Virus record (IMG/VR): IMGVR_UViG_3300034375_010822
Span: 1-44,466 of that record
Direction: 5' to 3' (one strand)
From: a virus
Length of the DNA: 44,466 nt
Position numbers and translations under genes: made by a program. Below are positions 16,723-23,678 of this stretch, piece by piece. The notes beneath the pieces are model-generated. The model was not told the origin of the DNA and did not search any database. It saw only the letters and a list, made by a program, of their open reading frames with translations. How positions within the stretch are numbered: position 1 is the stretch's first letter; each line of letters starts with the position of its first letter.

Positions 16723-18048
16723 ATGCCTACCCCTGCTAATCGCGCAAAGATTCAGTTAGTACGGGGTTCGTATAGCAATATTGCTGCAAGCCTGTCAGAC
16801 CTACTTGACGGTGAGCTTTGTTACGCTAAAGATGAAAATCGTTTATATATGGTTGAGGGTTCTACCCTCACACAAATTGAATCAGACCCGGAAAACATTG
16901 AATCTTTAATCGCTAGCATTATTGCTGGCGGCACAGGGATTGATGTTACTCATGATGATCCAAGTGATACTGTAACAATTGATCTTGCTGATACTGCAGT
17001 AACAGCAGGCAGCTATGGGTCGGCCAGTTCAATTCCTACATTTACGGTTGATCAGCAGGGTCGAATTACAGCAGCTAGCGAGAATACTATCAATACAGAT
17101 GTTGTATTGATTCAAGTTCATAATCAAACCGCTTCAGACATTGTTAAAGGTAAGCCAGTTTATGTGTCTGGTACGCATACTTCAGGAAAACCCACCGTAG
17201 CGTTAGCCGATAATGACGGTTCTGGTACATATCCTGCTATTGGTCTTGTTTATGAAACAATTACCAGTGGCACAGATGGCTATGTAATCATTAGTGGTTT
17301 GTTGACTAATATAGCAACAAGCACTTTAGGTAACGCAGGTGATCCAGTCTATATTGATTCAACCCCAGGCGATTTAACAACAACACGTCCAACAGCAAGC
17401 ACCGAAAAAGTTCAAAAAGTTGGACTTATTACTCGTAGTCATGCATCAAATGGCACGATTCTGATTATTGGTGCTGGTCGTACTAACGATATTAACAATG
17501 AACTAGTTGCTCTAACGGGTGTTGCTTTAAATGATTCAGACTTAGGTACTTTTACTGGTTCTACAATTACAGACAATGTTGATATTAAGTCAGCATTACA
17601 GGAGCTTGAAACTGCTGTAGAAACTGAGCAAGTTAGCACGACTGGTAACTTTACTGTTGGCGGTGAATTACGTGGTCCCGCGACTTTCTATATTGACCCG
17701 TCGGCATATGGGGATGACACAGGCACTGTTGTTATCCGTGGTGGATTAACTGTTAATGGTACAACTACAACGATTGAATCAACAACTTTAACAGTTGACG
17801 ACAAAAATATTGAATTAGGAACAGTTGCCAGTCCTACTGATATTACTGCCGACGGCGGTGGTATTACTTTAAAAGGTTCGACAGATAAAACAATTAATTG
17901 GATTGACTCAACTGATTCTTGGACATTTAGCGAACACATTGATCTTGCAGCAACTAAACAGTATTATTTAAATGGCACAATGGTGTTAGGATATGACGGA
18001 TCCGACAGAGTGCTTGATAACGTAAATATTGATGGCGGTACCTATTAA
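16723..18048 (+). CDS. Tail fibre protein with tropism-determinant-like N-terminus
   Basis: A 441-residue protein. The N-terminus (KIQLVRGSYSNIAASLSDLL, then DGELCYAKDENRLYMVEG) matches the attachment-domain pattern shared with the genes at 9323 and 18113. A region around residues 60-130 resembles phage fibre segments of the form VTHDDPSDTVTIDLADT. Residues ~140-230 form a beta-rich module (GKPVYVSGTHTSGKP, then IGLVYETI). A C-terminal beta-helix-like part contains TLTVDDKNIELGTVASPTD, common in marine-phage fibres. No catalytic motif is visible. Its stop codon lies inside a 16-base palindrome. Confidence 0.72.
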   Translation: MPTPANRAKIQLVRGSYSNIAASLSDLLDGELCYAKDENRLYMVEGSTLTQIESDPENIESLIASIIAGGTGIDVTHDDPSDTVTIDLADTAVTAGSYGSASSIPTFTVDQQGRITAASENTINTDVVLIQVHNQTASDIVKGKPVYVSGTHTSGKPTVALADNDGSGTYPAIGLVYETITSGTDGYVIISGLLTNIATSTLGNAGDPVYIDSTPGDLTTTRPTASTEKVQKVGLITRSHASNGTILIIGAGRTNDINNELVALTGVALNDSDLGTFTGSTITDNVDIKSALQELETAVETEQVSTTGNFTVGGELRGPATFYIDPSAYGDDTGTVVIRGGLTVNGTTTTIESTTLTVDDKNIELGTVASPTDITADGGGITLKGSTDKTINWIDSTDSWTFSEHIDLAATKQYYLNGTMVLGYDGSDRVLDNVNIDGGTY

Positions 18049-18097
18049 TAGGTAATCTAGATCGCCGTCATATGACGGTGTACCGGCCTATATAGGC
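18039..18097 (+). promoter_or_regulatory. Cluster of four perfect palindromes around a GGNANNCTA element
   Basis: Four perfect dyads lie in 59 bases: TACCTATTAATAGGTA (18039-18054, spanning the stop codon), ATCTAGAT (18055-18062), CCGTCATATGACGG (18065-18078) and GCCTATATAGGC (18086-18097). GGTAATCTAG, a variant of the recurrent element, spans 18051-18060. No T tract follows, so this is not an intrinsic terminator. Loop-less dyads of this kind usually bind dimeric proteins as DNA. Confidence 0.6.
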
Positions 18098-18112
18098 GCA
18101 AAAGGGAGCCAA

Positions 18113-18760
18113 ATGGCTAATACCATCAAGCTGCGTAGATCAGCCACACAGGGCGCTGTACCCACTACATCACAGCTAGCTTTAGGTGAGCTGGCGATGA
18201 ACACTTACGATGGTAAGTTGTTTGTCAAAACTGATCAATCCGGTACTGAAGCAATCGTTGAGATTGGAGCTTCTGGAGGTGGAACTGGAACTGCTAAGAA
18301 ATTCGACGATATCAGTTCCTCTTTCAATGGAACTCTGACGACATTTAACATAACGGTTAATTCTACTGCGCATTATCCTGTTGATATTAACGCTACAATT
18401 ATTTCAATTGGTGGCGTAACCCAAGAGCCAACCACTTCATATACAATTAGTGGTAGTACGATTACTTTTACATCGCCACCCGCAAGTGGTTTAGACTTTT
18501 ACGGTGTTGACTTAGGTGTACCAGTTGCAATTGGTACGCCAGATGATGGTACTGTTACACCTGTAAAACTAAGCACTGGTGGACCAAGTTGGAATACTTA
18601 TGGTGTGCTGGAAAGCAGTGTATTTCAAAACGATCAAAACCTTACAGCCGATTTAACAGTTGCTGCCAATAAAAATGCAGCAGTATTTGGCCCTGTCTAC
18701 ACAATTGCAGGGGGAGTAACTTTAACTGTTTCTTCGGGATCTGTATTTTCTGTTGCATAA
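18113..18760 (+). CDS. Tail fibre / adhesin with tropism-determinant-like N-terminus
   Basis: A 215-residue protein. The first ~50 residues (TIKLRRSATQGAVPTTSQLA, then LGELAMNTYDGKLFVKTD) follow the same fibre attachment pattern as the genes at 9323 and 16723. A beta-sandwich-like module follows, with FNITVNSTAHYPVDINATII and GVTQEPTTSYTISGSTITFT, a pattern frequent in marine phage fibres. The C-terminus is a short beta-solenoid-like strand series. It is preceded by a palindrome cluster and by GGGAG eight bases from the ATG. Confidence 0.72.
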   Translation: MANTIKLRRSATQGAVPTTSQLALGELAMNTYDGKLFVKTDQSGTEAIVEIGASGGGTGTAKKFDDISSSFNGTLTTFNITVNSTAHYPVDINATIISIGGVTQEPTTSYTISGSTITFTSPPASGLDFYGVDLGVPVAIGTPDDGTVTPVKLSTGGPSWNTYGVLESSVFQNDQNLTADLTVAANKNAAVFGPVYTIAGGVTLTVSSGSVFSVA

Positions 18761-18800
18761 TACTGCCACTATTCTTCCTCTTTCTTCTCCTTGATTCAAA

Positions 18801-19418
18801 ATGGCTGGAACAATTATTGCTGATACAATTCAGCATTCAGACTCTACATCTAAAGCAACTAACCAGTTGTTGGCCTCAGGCGACATTGGCACTACGGTTC
18901 AGGGTTATGACGCCGATACCGCCAAGTATGACGATACAACTGCGAACTTTACAGGAACTCTGCAACAGGGTGGATCGGATGTCGTTGTAGACACTGACAT
19001 TGGAGTTACGGTCCAAGGTTATGACGCAGATACGGCAAAGCTGGACGTAGCCCAGACCTTTACGGCAGAGCAGACATTCAACGCTGGCGTTAGCTTAGAC
19101 GGTCCCTTTGAGCAGGCATCAGAAGCTGTTGCAGCTCTGAATATCGACTGCAGCGCAGGCAACTATTTTACTAAAGCAATCTCAAGTAATTCAAGCTTCA
19201 CCTTTAGCAATATCCCGACCAGTGGCACTGCGTATTCATTTACGCTTGAAGTTGATGTGACTGGAACAAGCACTGCCATTACATGGCCTACGTCTGTCGA
19301 ATGGCCTGAGGGTACGGCGCCAAGTTTGACAGATACAAAAACGCACTTGTTTATGTTTGTTACGAATGACGGCGGCACGAAATGGCGTGGCGCTGCACTT
19401 GTTGATTACACTACCTGA
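18801..19418 (+). CDS. Tail fibre-like protein with duplicated GYDADTAK repeat
   Basis: A 205-residue protein containing two copies of a short repeat, DIGTTVQGYDADTAK near residue 28 and DIGVTVQGYDADTAK near residue 66. This repeat is widespread in fibre proteins of marine phages. The C-terminal ~100 residues form a beta domain ending in TKWRGAALVDYTT. The leader before the ATG is pyrimidine-rich (CTTCCTCTTTCTTCTCCTT) with no clear Shine-Dalgarno. A host-contact or structural role is inferred. Confidence 0.68.
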   Translation: MAGTIIADTIQHSDSTSKATNQLLASGDIGTTVQGYDADTAKYDDTTANFTGTLQQGGSDVVVDTDIGVTVQGYDADTAKLDVAQTFTAEQTFNAGVSLDGPFEQASEAVAALNIDCSAGNYFTKAISSNSSFTFSNIPTSGTAYSFTLEVDVTGTSTAITWPTSVEWPEGTAPSLTDTKTHLFMFVTNDGGTKWRGAALVDYTT

Positions 19419-19429
19419 GGCAACTGATC

Positions 19430-20092
19430 ATGGATCCTATTGCACGCGCAATGTTCATGGGCCCTGCAAGGCTTCCTGAAGTTGAGTTGCCTGAAGTTGC
19501 AATTGGTGCTGCATTTGAGGGGGGTTACTACGCAGGACTAATCAGCCATACGGCTAACGGCAGGCCGACTCATGCCTTGATTGTTGCACCTGCTGCTACG
19601 GGTGCCACTGGAACGGGCTACACATTGACTACCAATAAGCAATTGCAAAATCCGATGAGTGTAACAAATGCAACAAGCAATTACGACGGCGCTGCCAATA
19701 CCGCCTTGTGGACTAACTCACAAGCTGCTGATTTTTGTACAGGTCTTACGATTGGCGGTTACAGCGACTGGTATTTGCCCGCACGTTATGAATTAGAGAT
19801 TGCTTATTACAATTTGAAACCATCGACAACTAGTAATAATACCTATCCGGGTGTAAATCCTTATGCAGTTCCTCCGCGTACTGCTAGCTTTACTTCTAGT
19901 GATCCGGCGCAAACTTCTGTTACAGCATTTCAAACAGGCAATTCTGAAGCGTTTGTTACCTCCACTCACTTGCAGTCCACGGAGACTAGCCAATATTATG
20001 GATATTCAACTAACTTCTCCGATGGCGCCCTAAGCGGCTTCTTTAAGCCCAACTCAGGCCCTGTTCGTGCTTTCCGCAAGATAGCTCTTTAA
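19430..20092 (+). CDS. Receptor-binding-like protein with Lcl/DUF1566-type domain
   Basis: A 220-residue protein. From about residue 30 it follows the Lcl C-terminal (DUF1566) pattern: NQAADFC-type WTNSQAADFC, then GGYSDWYLPARYELEIAYYN, and a terminal SGPVRAFRKIAL. These domains have a C-type-lectin-like fold and occur on phage adhesins; some are targets of diversity-generating retroelements. No reverse transcriptase or template repeat is seen in the window. The gene follows three other fibre genes and precedes tail-assembly chaperones, which fits a terminal adhesin. Confidence 0.72.
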   Translation: MDPIARAMFMGPARLPEVELPEVAIGAAFEGGYYAGLISHTANGRPTHALIVAPAATGATGTGYTLTTNKQLQNPMSVTNATSNYDGAANTALWTNSQAADFCTGLTIGGYSDWYLPARYELEIAYYNLKPSTTSNNTYPGVNPYAVPPRTASFTSSDPAQTSVTAFQTGNSEAFVTSTHLQSTETSQYYGYSTNFSDGALSGFFKPNSGPVRAFRKIAL

Positions 20093-20119
20093 TTTGCGGA
20101 ACCTTTGCCCCATCTGATT

Positions 20120-20578
20120 ATGTACGTCCTTGCTTCCAACCAGACCGTCGAGACTTTTCCCTACTCAATCGGCGATCTGCGACGCGACAACCGCAACACC
20201 AGCTTCCCTCGTAACCCATCGGAGGAAATGCTTGCAGCCTGGAACGTCTTTCCAGTTAAAGATCGCGAAGCCCCTGCATTTGATCCAGCTACAGAGAACT
20301 GCAATCAAGTCAACCCAACACTGGAAAACGGTGAATGGGTAACAACTTGGCAAGTCACCTCAGCCAGTGCGGAGGAGATTGCTGAACGCCTTGAGCAGAA
20401 ATCTGCAGAGGTTCGTCAACAGCGCAATCAACTCCTTGCGAATTGTGACTGGACCCAACTTGCTGATGCACCAGTTGACCACGGCGAATGGGCTACCTAT
20501 CGTCAAGCTCTACGTAACATCAGTGATCAACCTGGCTTCCCATATGATGTGACCTGGCCGGAGCTACCGTCGGCATAA
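20120..20578 (+). CDS. Tail-fibre assembly chaperone-like protein
   Basis: A 152-residue protein; I chose the ATG at 20120 (MYVLASNQTVETFPYS) over an in-frame TTG at 20105. The C-terminal half has the phage tail assembly chaperone pattern: a helix with QQRNQLLANCDWTQLADAP, then WATYRQALRNISDQPGFPYD and a terminal VTWPELP. Such proteins fold or attach fibres. It sits directly after the adhesin gene. A second gene of the same type lies at 20781. Confidence 0.75.
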   Translation: MYVLASNQTVETFPYSIGDLRRDNRNTSFPRNPSEEMLAAWNVFPVKDREAPAFDPATENCNQVNPTLENGEWVTTWQVTSASAEEIAERLEQKSAEVRQQRNQLLANCDWTQLADAPVDHGEWATYRQALRNISDQPGFPYDVTWPELPSA

Positions 20579-20613
20579 GGAAAACCAGTAGGTGAATTTA
20601 AATTGCCAGTCGG

Positions 20614-20718
20614 ATGATCGAACTAGTTGCTGCCGTTACTGGAGCGATGATCGGTCTGGCAACGCACGCCAACGAAACAAGCAGGTGTATCTTGGGGTCA
20701 AGAGTGACCAAAGAATAA
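20614..20718 (+). CDS. Tiny putative membrane peptide, possibly a remnant
   Basis: A 34-residue frame beginning MIELVAAVTGAMIGLATHAN, a single hydrophobic helix with a charged tail. The opening resembles that of the protein at 21331 (MEVIAALVGAFISIGGIAAG), so it may be a shortened relative. The Shine-Dalgarno is weak. The surrounding 202-base gap between the two chaperone genes holds nothing else I can support apart from a hairpin near its end. Confidence 0.35.
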   Translation: MIELVAAVTGAMIGLATHANETSRCILGSRVTKE

Positions 20719-20735
20719 ACCACACTTACTTAATT

Positions 20736-20762
20736 AGGCATAATAAATCGATGCCTTATTTT
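20736..20762 (+). terminator. Weak terminator-like hairpin
   Basis: AGGCAT pairs with ATGCCT across a 9-base loop and is followed by TATTTT. The stem is short and the T tract poor, so termination would be partial at best. Confidence 0.4.
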
Positions 20763-20780
20763 GCAGTCAGGAATTAAATT

Positions 20781-21290
20781 ATGTATCTTCTTGATGGTAA
20801 GCGCATTACTCCTTTCAAGGCGTTCGTCCATAATGATATTCAATATCCTGCTGGATGGTGGCGATTAACTACTGCTAGCGAGAAGGCTGAAATTGGCATC
20901 ACGGAAGTTCCTGATCCTCCTCGACACGATCAAAAATTTTATTGGGGTTATGATGCCGACGGCGCATTGATTCCTAAAGATCATTCTCAATTAATCGAAC
21001 AATACACGGCACAAACCAAACAGACAGCAGCCTCGCTGTTATCTAAGTACGATTGGTATGTAATTAGGGCAAGTGAAACTGGAACAGTCGCTCCACAAGA
21101 AGTGATTGATTACCGTGCATCAGTTCGTACTGTTTCCGATAGTCGAGAAGCAGCTATCGCCGATACAGTTGATACCGATGCTTTAGCGGAACTCATTGAA
21201 GGTAATTTTGGTGGTGAGCAAGAATGGCCTCGTGAACCGTTTGAACCAGAGCCTGAAGCAGTAGAAGAACCTACTACTGAGACCCCTTGA
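20781..21290 (+). CDS. Second tail-assembly chaperone-like protein
   Basis: A 169-residue protein with the same scheme as the gene at 20120: an N-terminal beta part (MYLLDGKRITPFKAFVHND), a helix with TAASLLSKYDWYVIRASETG, then VIDYRASVRTVSDS. The C-terminus is an acidic, Pro-rich tail (EPFEPEPEAVEEPTTETP). Two adjacent members suggest duplication and divergence, perhaps one per fibre type. No enzymatic motif is present. Confidence 0.7.
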   Translation: MYLLDGKRITPFKAFVHNDIQYPAGWWRLTTASEKAEIGITEVPDPPRHDQKFYWGYDADGALIPKDHSQLIEQYTAQTKQTAASLLSKYDWYVIRASETGTVAPQEVIDYRASVRTVSDSREAAIADTVDTDALAELIEGNFGGEQEWPREPFEPEPEAVEEPTTETP

Positions 21291-21294
21291 CATT

Positions 21295-21304
21295 GGGAGA
21301 CTAA
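21295..21304 (+). promoter_or_regulatory. GGNANNCTA element, copy 6
   Basis: GGGAGACTAA lies four bases after the stop codon and 36 bases before the next ATG. CTAAAA at its end and TTTTAG just before the ATG form a 6-bp inverted repeat. Confidence 0.5.
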
Positions 21305-21330
21305 AAAGTTAAGGCTCCGTTCTTTTAGCA

Positions 21331-21573
21331 ATGGAAGTTATCGCTGCATTAGTGGGAGCCTTTATTAGTATTGGTGGAATAGCTGCCGGATCAGTATTAA
21401 AGCGATCCAATGACAGTCGAGAGGTTATTGTAAAGCTTTCAATGGGTGTAGAGCAGATTGGGCACGAATTACAGGCAATGAGGGAAGATATGAAAGAAGA
21501 CCGGCATGAAATTTTTAGTCGGTTGGGTAATATCGAGCAACGTATCAGTTCTTTAGAAGCCATACAAAAATAA
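21331..21573 (+). CDS. Small membrane protein with coiled coil, lysis-region
   Basis: An 80-residue protein with one N-terminal membrane helix (VIAALVGAFISIGGIAAGSV) followed by a charged coiled coil (EQIGHELQAMREDMKEDRHE ... RISSLE). This arrangement resembles spanin-like or holin-accessory proteins found beside phage lysins. It lies in a small operon leading to two cell-wall enzymes. A holin or holin-associated role is plausible but not shown by any specific motif. Confidence 0.6.
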   Translation: MEVIAALVGAFISIGGIAAGSVLKRSNDSREVIVKLSMGVEQIGHELQAMREDMKEDRHEIFSRLGNIEQRISSLEAIQK

Positions 21574-21583
21574 TTTTGAACTT

Positions 21584-21593
21584 GGCACACTAG
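21584..21593 (+). promoter_or_regulatory. GGNANNCTA element, copy 7
   Basis: GGCACACTAG lies ten bases after the preceding stop codon and 29 bases before the next ATG, the typical spacing. Confidence 0.5.
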
Positions 21594-21612
21594 ACCGAAT
21601 CCTTGGTGAGCT

Positions 21613-21798
21613 ATGGAAGTTCTATTTGTTCTGTGGTCTCAAGCACCACAAATCGTAAGCGCATTATTTGCTGTTCATGCTGCTGCACTAGCCATTGTTA
21701 ATTTAACTCCTACGCCTAAGGATGACGAGGTAGTTGCTAAGTTTTATAAGGTGATTGAATTTGCCGCTGGTATTTTGACCAAAACAGCTAAGCGCTAA
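21613..21798 (+). CDS. Small hydrophobic protein, candidate holin
   Basis: A 61-residue protein with a long hydrophobic stretch (APQIVSALFAVHAAALAIVN) and an amphipathic second half (KVIEFAAGILTKTAKR). Size, hydrophobicity and position just upstream of the cell-wall enzymes suit a holin that opens the inner membrane for the lysins. It has its own GGNANNCTA element. Its stop overlaps the next start (TAATG). The holin call is contextual. Confidence 0.55.
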   Translation: MEVLFVLWSQAPQIVSALFAVHAAALAIVNLTPTPKDDEVVAKFYKVIEFAAGILTKTAKR

Positions 21799-21956
21799 TG
21801 TTATTTGTCGACAACGAAGTCAAAGCTGAACGTTTAAAGAAGTGTGAGTCCTGCGACCTTTACCAGAAACGGTTAAGGCGTTGTAAGAAATGTGGTTGCA
21901 TTATGACAGCCAAAACGGGCTTTTACCACGCTAAGTGTCCTTTAGGTAAATGGTAA
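21798..21956 (+). CDS. Small zinc-ribbon protein (DUF6171-like)
   Basis: A 52-residue protein coupled to the previous gene by TAATG. It has the cysteine pattern C-x2-C ... C-x2-C-x-C ... C: KKCESCDLY, RRCKKCGCIM, then HAKCPLGKW at the C-terminus. Tiny phage proteins with this CxxC...CGC...CPxxKW ending bind zinc structurally; their function is unknown. It begins the run into the glucosaminidase gene. Confidence 0.72.
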   Translation: MLFVDNEVKAERLKKCESCDLYQKRLRRCKKCGCIMTAKTGFYHAKCPLGKW

Positions 21957-21957
21957 A

Positions 21958-22419
21958 ATGATTACCACCTGTTGGTCTAGCATTGTATTATTTGCTACAT
22001 TATCTGGAGCTACTTATCCAAACCTTGTAGCAGCTCAATGGGCCCTGGAAAGTGGTTGGGGTCAACATACCAGTGGTAGAAACAATTATTTTGGAATGAA
22101 AGGCGCAGGTTCAAGTATTACAACTCAAGAATATATAAATGGTAGGTATGTATCAGTATATAGTAGTTTCAAAAACTATGATTCTGCTGAAGATTCCGTC
22201 AAAGACTTAGTAAACAAATGGCATAAAAATTATAAAGGGTATAGAGGAGTTAATAATGCAAGGTCAAGGGAAGAGGCTGCGAGGATGCTGGCGGCACAAG
22301 GTTATGCTACAAGTCCAACTTATGCAAGATCTTTAATTGGATTGATGAATAGGAATTCTGTGCCAGTGCCATCTAATTTAAACGATGACAAGACCCGTCA
22401 ATCTTATCGATGCGGCTAA
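21958..22419 (+). CDS. Glucosaminidase-type endolysin
   Basis: A 153-residue protein matching the FlgJ-like glucosaminidase domain: AAQWALESGWGQHTSGRNNY then FGMKG, with the likely catalytic Glu31 in ALESGWG. The later VYSSFKNYDSAEDSVKDLV and EEAARMLAAQGYATSPTYA segments are also typical. It would cut the glycan strands of peptidoglycan. A hydrophobic N-terminus (CWSSIVLFATLSGA) is part of the domain or a weak export signal. It overlaps the next gene by 35 bases, so the two lysis enzymes are co-produced. Confidence 0.85.
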   Translation: MITTCWSSIVLFATLSGATYPNLVAAQWALESGWGQHTSGRNNYFGMKGAGSSITTQEYINGRYVSVYSSFKNYDSAEDSVKDLVNKWHKNYKGYRGVNNARSREEAARMLAAQGYATSPTYARSLIGLMNRNSVPVPSNLNDDKTRQSYRCG

Positions 22420-23095
22420 GTATTACCAGGGTTTAGCTCATCAGGATTACGCCTGGATGGCTCTAGATGACTGTTTAACGGAAGCACAACGAGATCTGTT
22501 CACAAACCTGTATAGAACTTACCAGAAGGCCCCTAAGACGCAGTCTGACGGCTTTCCATTACAGGTTGAATACTTTTACCAAAGAGACAGTAAGACTGGT
22601 CATGGGGAGAGGTCTTGTCAGTCATCTGCATTGGCGATGGCAATTGAATATATTGACTCAGGTGTTATTTATGATGATGATGATTATTTAAATATTGTTT
22701 TTAAATATGGCGATACGGTGTCACAAATGGCACAGAAAGCAGCATTAGACAGTCTTGGTGTTAGAAATCAGTTCAGGATGAATGGGAGGGAATCTGACTT
22801 GTTGGATTTATTGACCAATGGATATCCTGTTCCGATTGGCGTATTGCATAAAGGGCATTGTACTGCACCAAGCGGTGGTGGACATTGGATTACTTTAATT
22901 GGATTTGACGAGAAATATTTTATGGTGCATGATCCATTCGGAGAGATGGATTTAATTAATGGTGGATATATTAAGACTGGACCAACGGATGGGAAGAATG
23001 TTCGGTATACCAGGGAACGCCTTATGTCTAGGTGGCTTATTGCCAGCGATTCTGACGGCTGGTTCTGGGATCTATCAATGAATCCATTGAAATGA
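22385..23095 (+). CDS. Papain-fold (C39-like) cell-wall peptidase
   Basis: A 236-residue protein with the catalytic arrangement of C39-type peptidases: Cys78 in GERSCQSSALAMAIEY, His167 in GGGHWITLIGFD, and Asp183 in MVHDPFG. It would cleave peptide cross-links or stems in the wall. No transporter or double-Gly leader context is present, which argues against bacteriocin processing. Together with the overlapping glucosaminidase gene it forms a two-enzyme lysis set. Confidence 0.78.
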   Translation: MTRPVNLIDAAKYYQGLAHQDYAWMALDDCLTEAQRDLFTNLYRTYQKAPKTQSDGFPLQVEYFYQRDSKTGHGERSCQSSALAMAIEYIDSGVIYDDDDYLNIVFKYGDTVSQMAQKAALDSLGVRNQFRMNGRESDLLDLLTNGYPVPIGVLHKGHCTAPSGGGHWITLIGFDEKYFMVHDPFGEMDLINGGYIKTGPTDGKNVRYTRERLMSRWLIASDSDGWFWDLSMNPLK

Positions 23096-23301
23096 CGCAG
23101 CAAATTATGCTATTTTTCATCCCAGGTTATTACTGGGATGGAAGTAATATCAAAACGACTGGTGTTGCTTTACCACCAACGCAACATATTAACCCTAAAA
23201 ATGGAGAGATTCAATATTATGTAAAACCCATTGGTTGGGGACATTCAGTTTACATCCGCCGGCAGGGAATTATTGATTATATTGAAGGGTTGAATGGTTA
23301 A
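23092..23301 (+). CDS. Small hypothetical protein at end of late block
   Basis: A 69-residue protein whose ATG overlaps the peptidase stop (ATGA). It is rich in Tyr, Trp, Ile and Pro (FFIPGYYWDGSNIKTTGV, then VKPIGWGHSVYIRRQGI), suggesting a compact beta fold. Its last bases overlap the end of the converging minus-strand operon by four bases. I recognise no family. Confidence 0.5.
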   Translation: MTQQIMLFFIPGYYWDGSNIKTTGVALPPTQHINPKNGEIQYYVKPIGWGHSVYIRRQGIIDYIEGLNG

Positions 23302-23678
23302 TCTTTAGACATAGTAGCAGAAGCGCGTTCAATGACTTCTGTTAAGTAACGATGGACTTCTTCGACTTCCCAATCATAATGGTTGTAGAGAATATTTCCA
23401 AACCAATTTAACTGTGCTTCGTGGTCTTCGTTCCATTCGCCAACGCTGATGGCGTCATCTTTGATTTCATCAATAGATGAGAATACTTTTAATTCATCAA
23501 TAAGATCTTGTTGCTCAAGGGTAGAACGCAAATGTTTGACGCGATCTTTATCAATGAAGGAGTAGATAGCGTGGGAGGCGTGGACAACGCAAAGAGTTAA
23601 GTTCTCGGTGAAATTTTTAAGCTTGGATAGGATCCAAGAGTTGAATGTTGCGTAGCAAAAGAAAAGTGCGTCCTTCAT
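23298..23678 (-). CDS. Hypothetical protein, last gene of replication operon
   Basis: A 126-residue, mostly helical, acidic protein (EWNEDHEAQLNWFGNILYNH, then WEVEEVHRYLTEVIERASA). Its start overlaps the last base of the helicase stop region, so it is co-translated with the helicase. No motif links it to a known family. Position suggests a replication accessory protein or helicase partner, which is inference. Confidence 0.55.
   Translation of the reverse strand: MKDALFFCYATFNSWILSKLKNFTENLTLCVVHASHAIYSFIDKDRVKHLRSTLEQQDLIDELKVFSSIDEIKDDAISVGEWNEDHEAQLNWFGNILYNHYDWEVEEVHRYLTEVIERASATMSKD

Noticed and set aside
20592-20777. 61-codon frame between the chaperone genes
   Set aside because: Its sequence is polar and irregular, has no Shine-Dalgarno and spans the hairpin at 20736.
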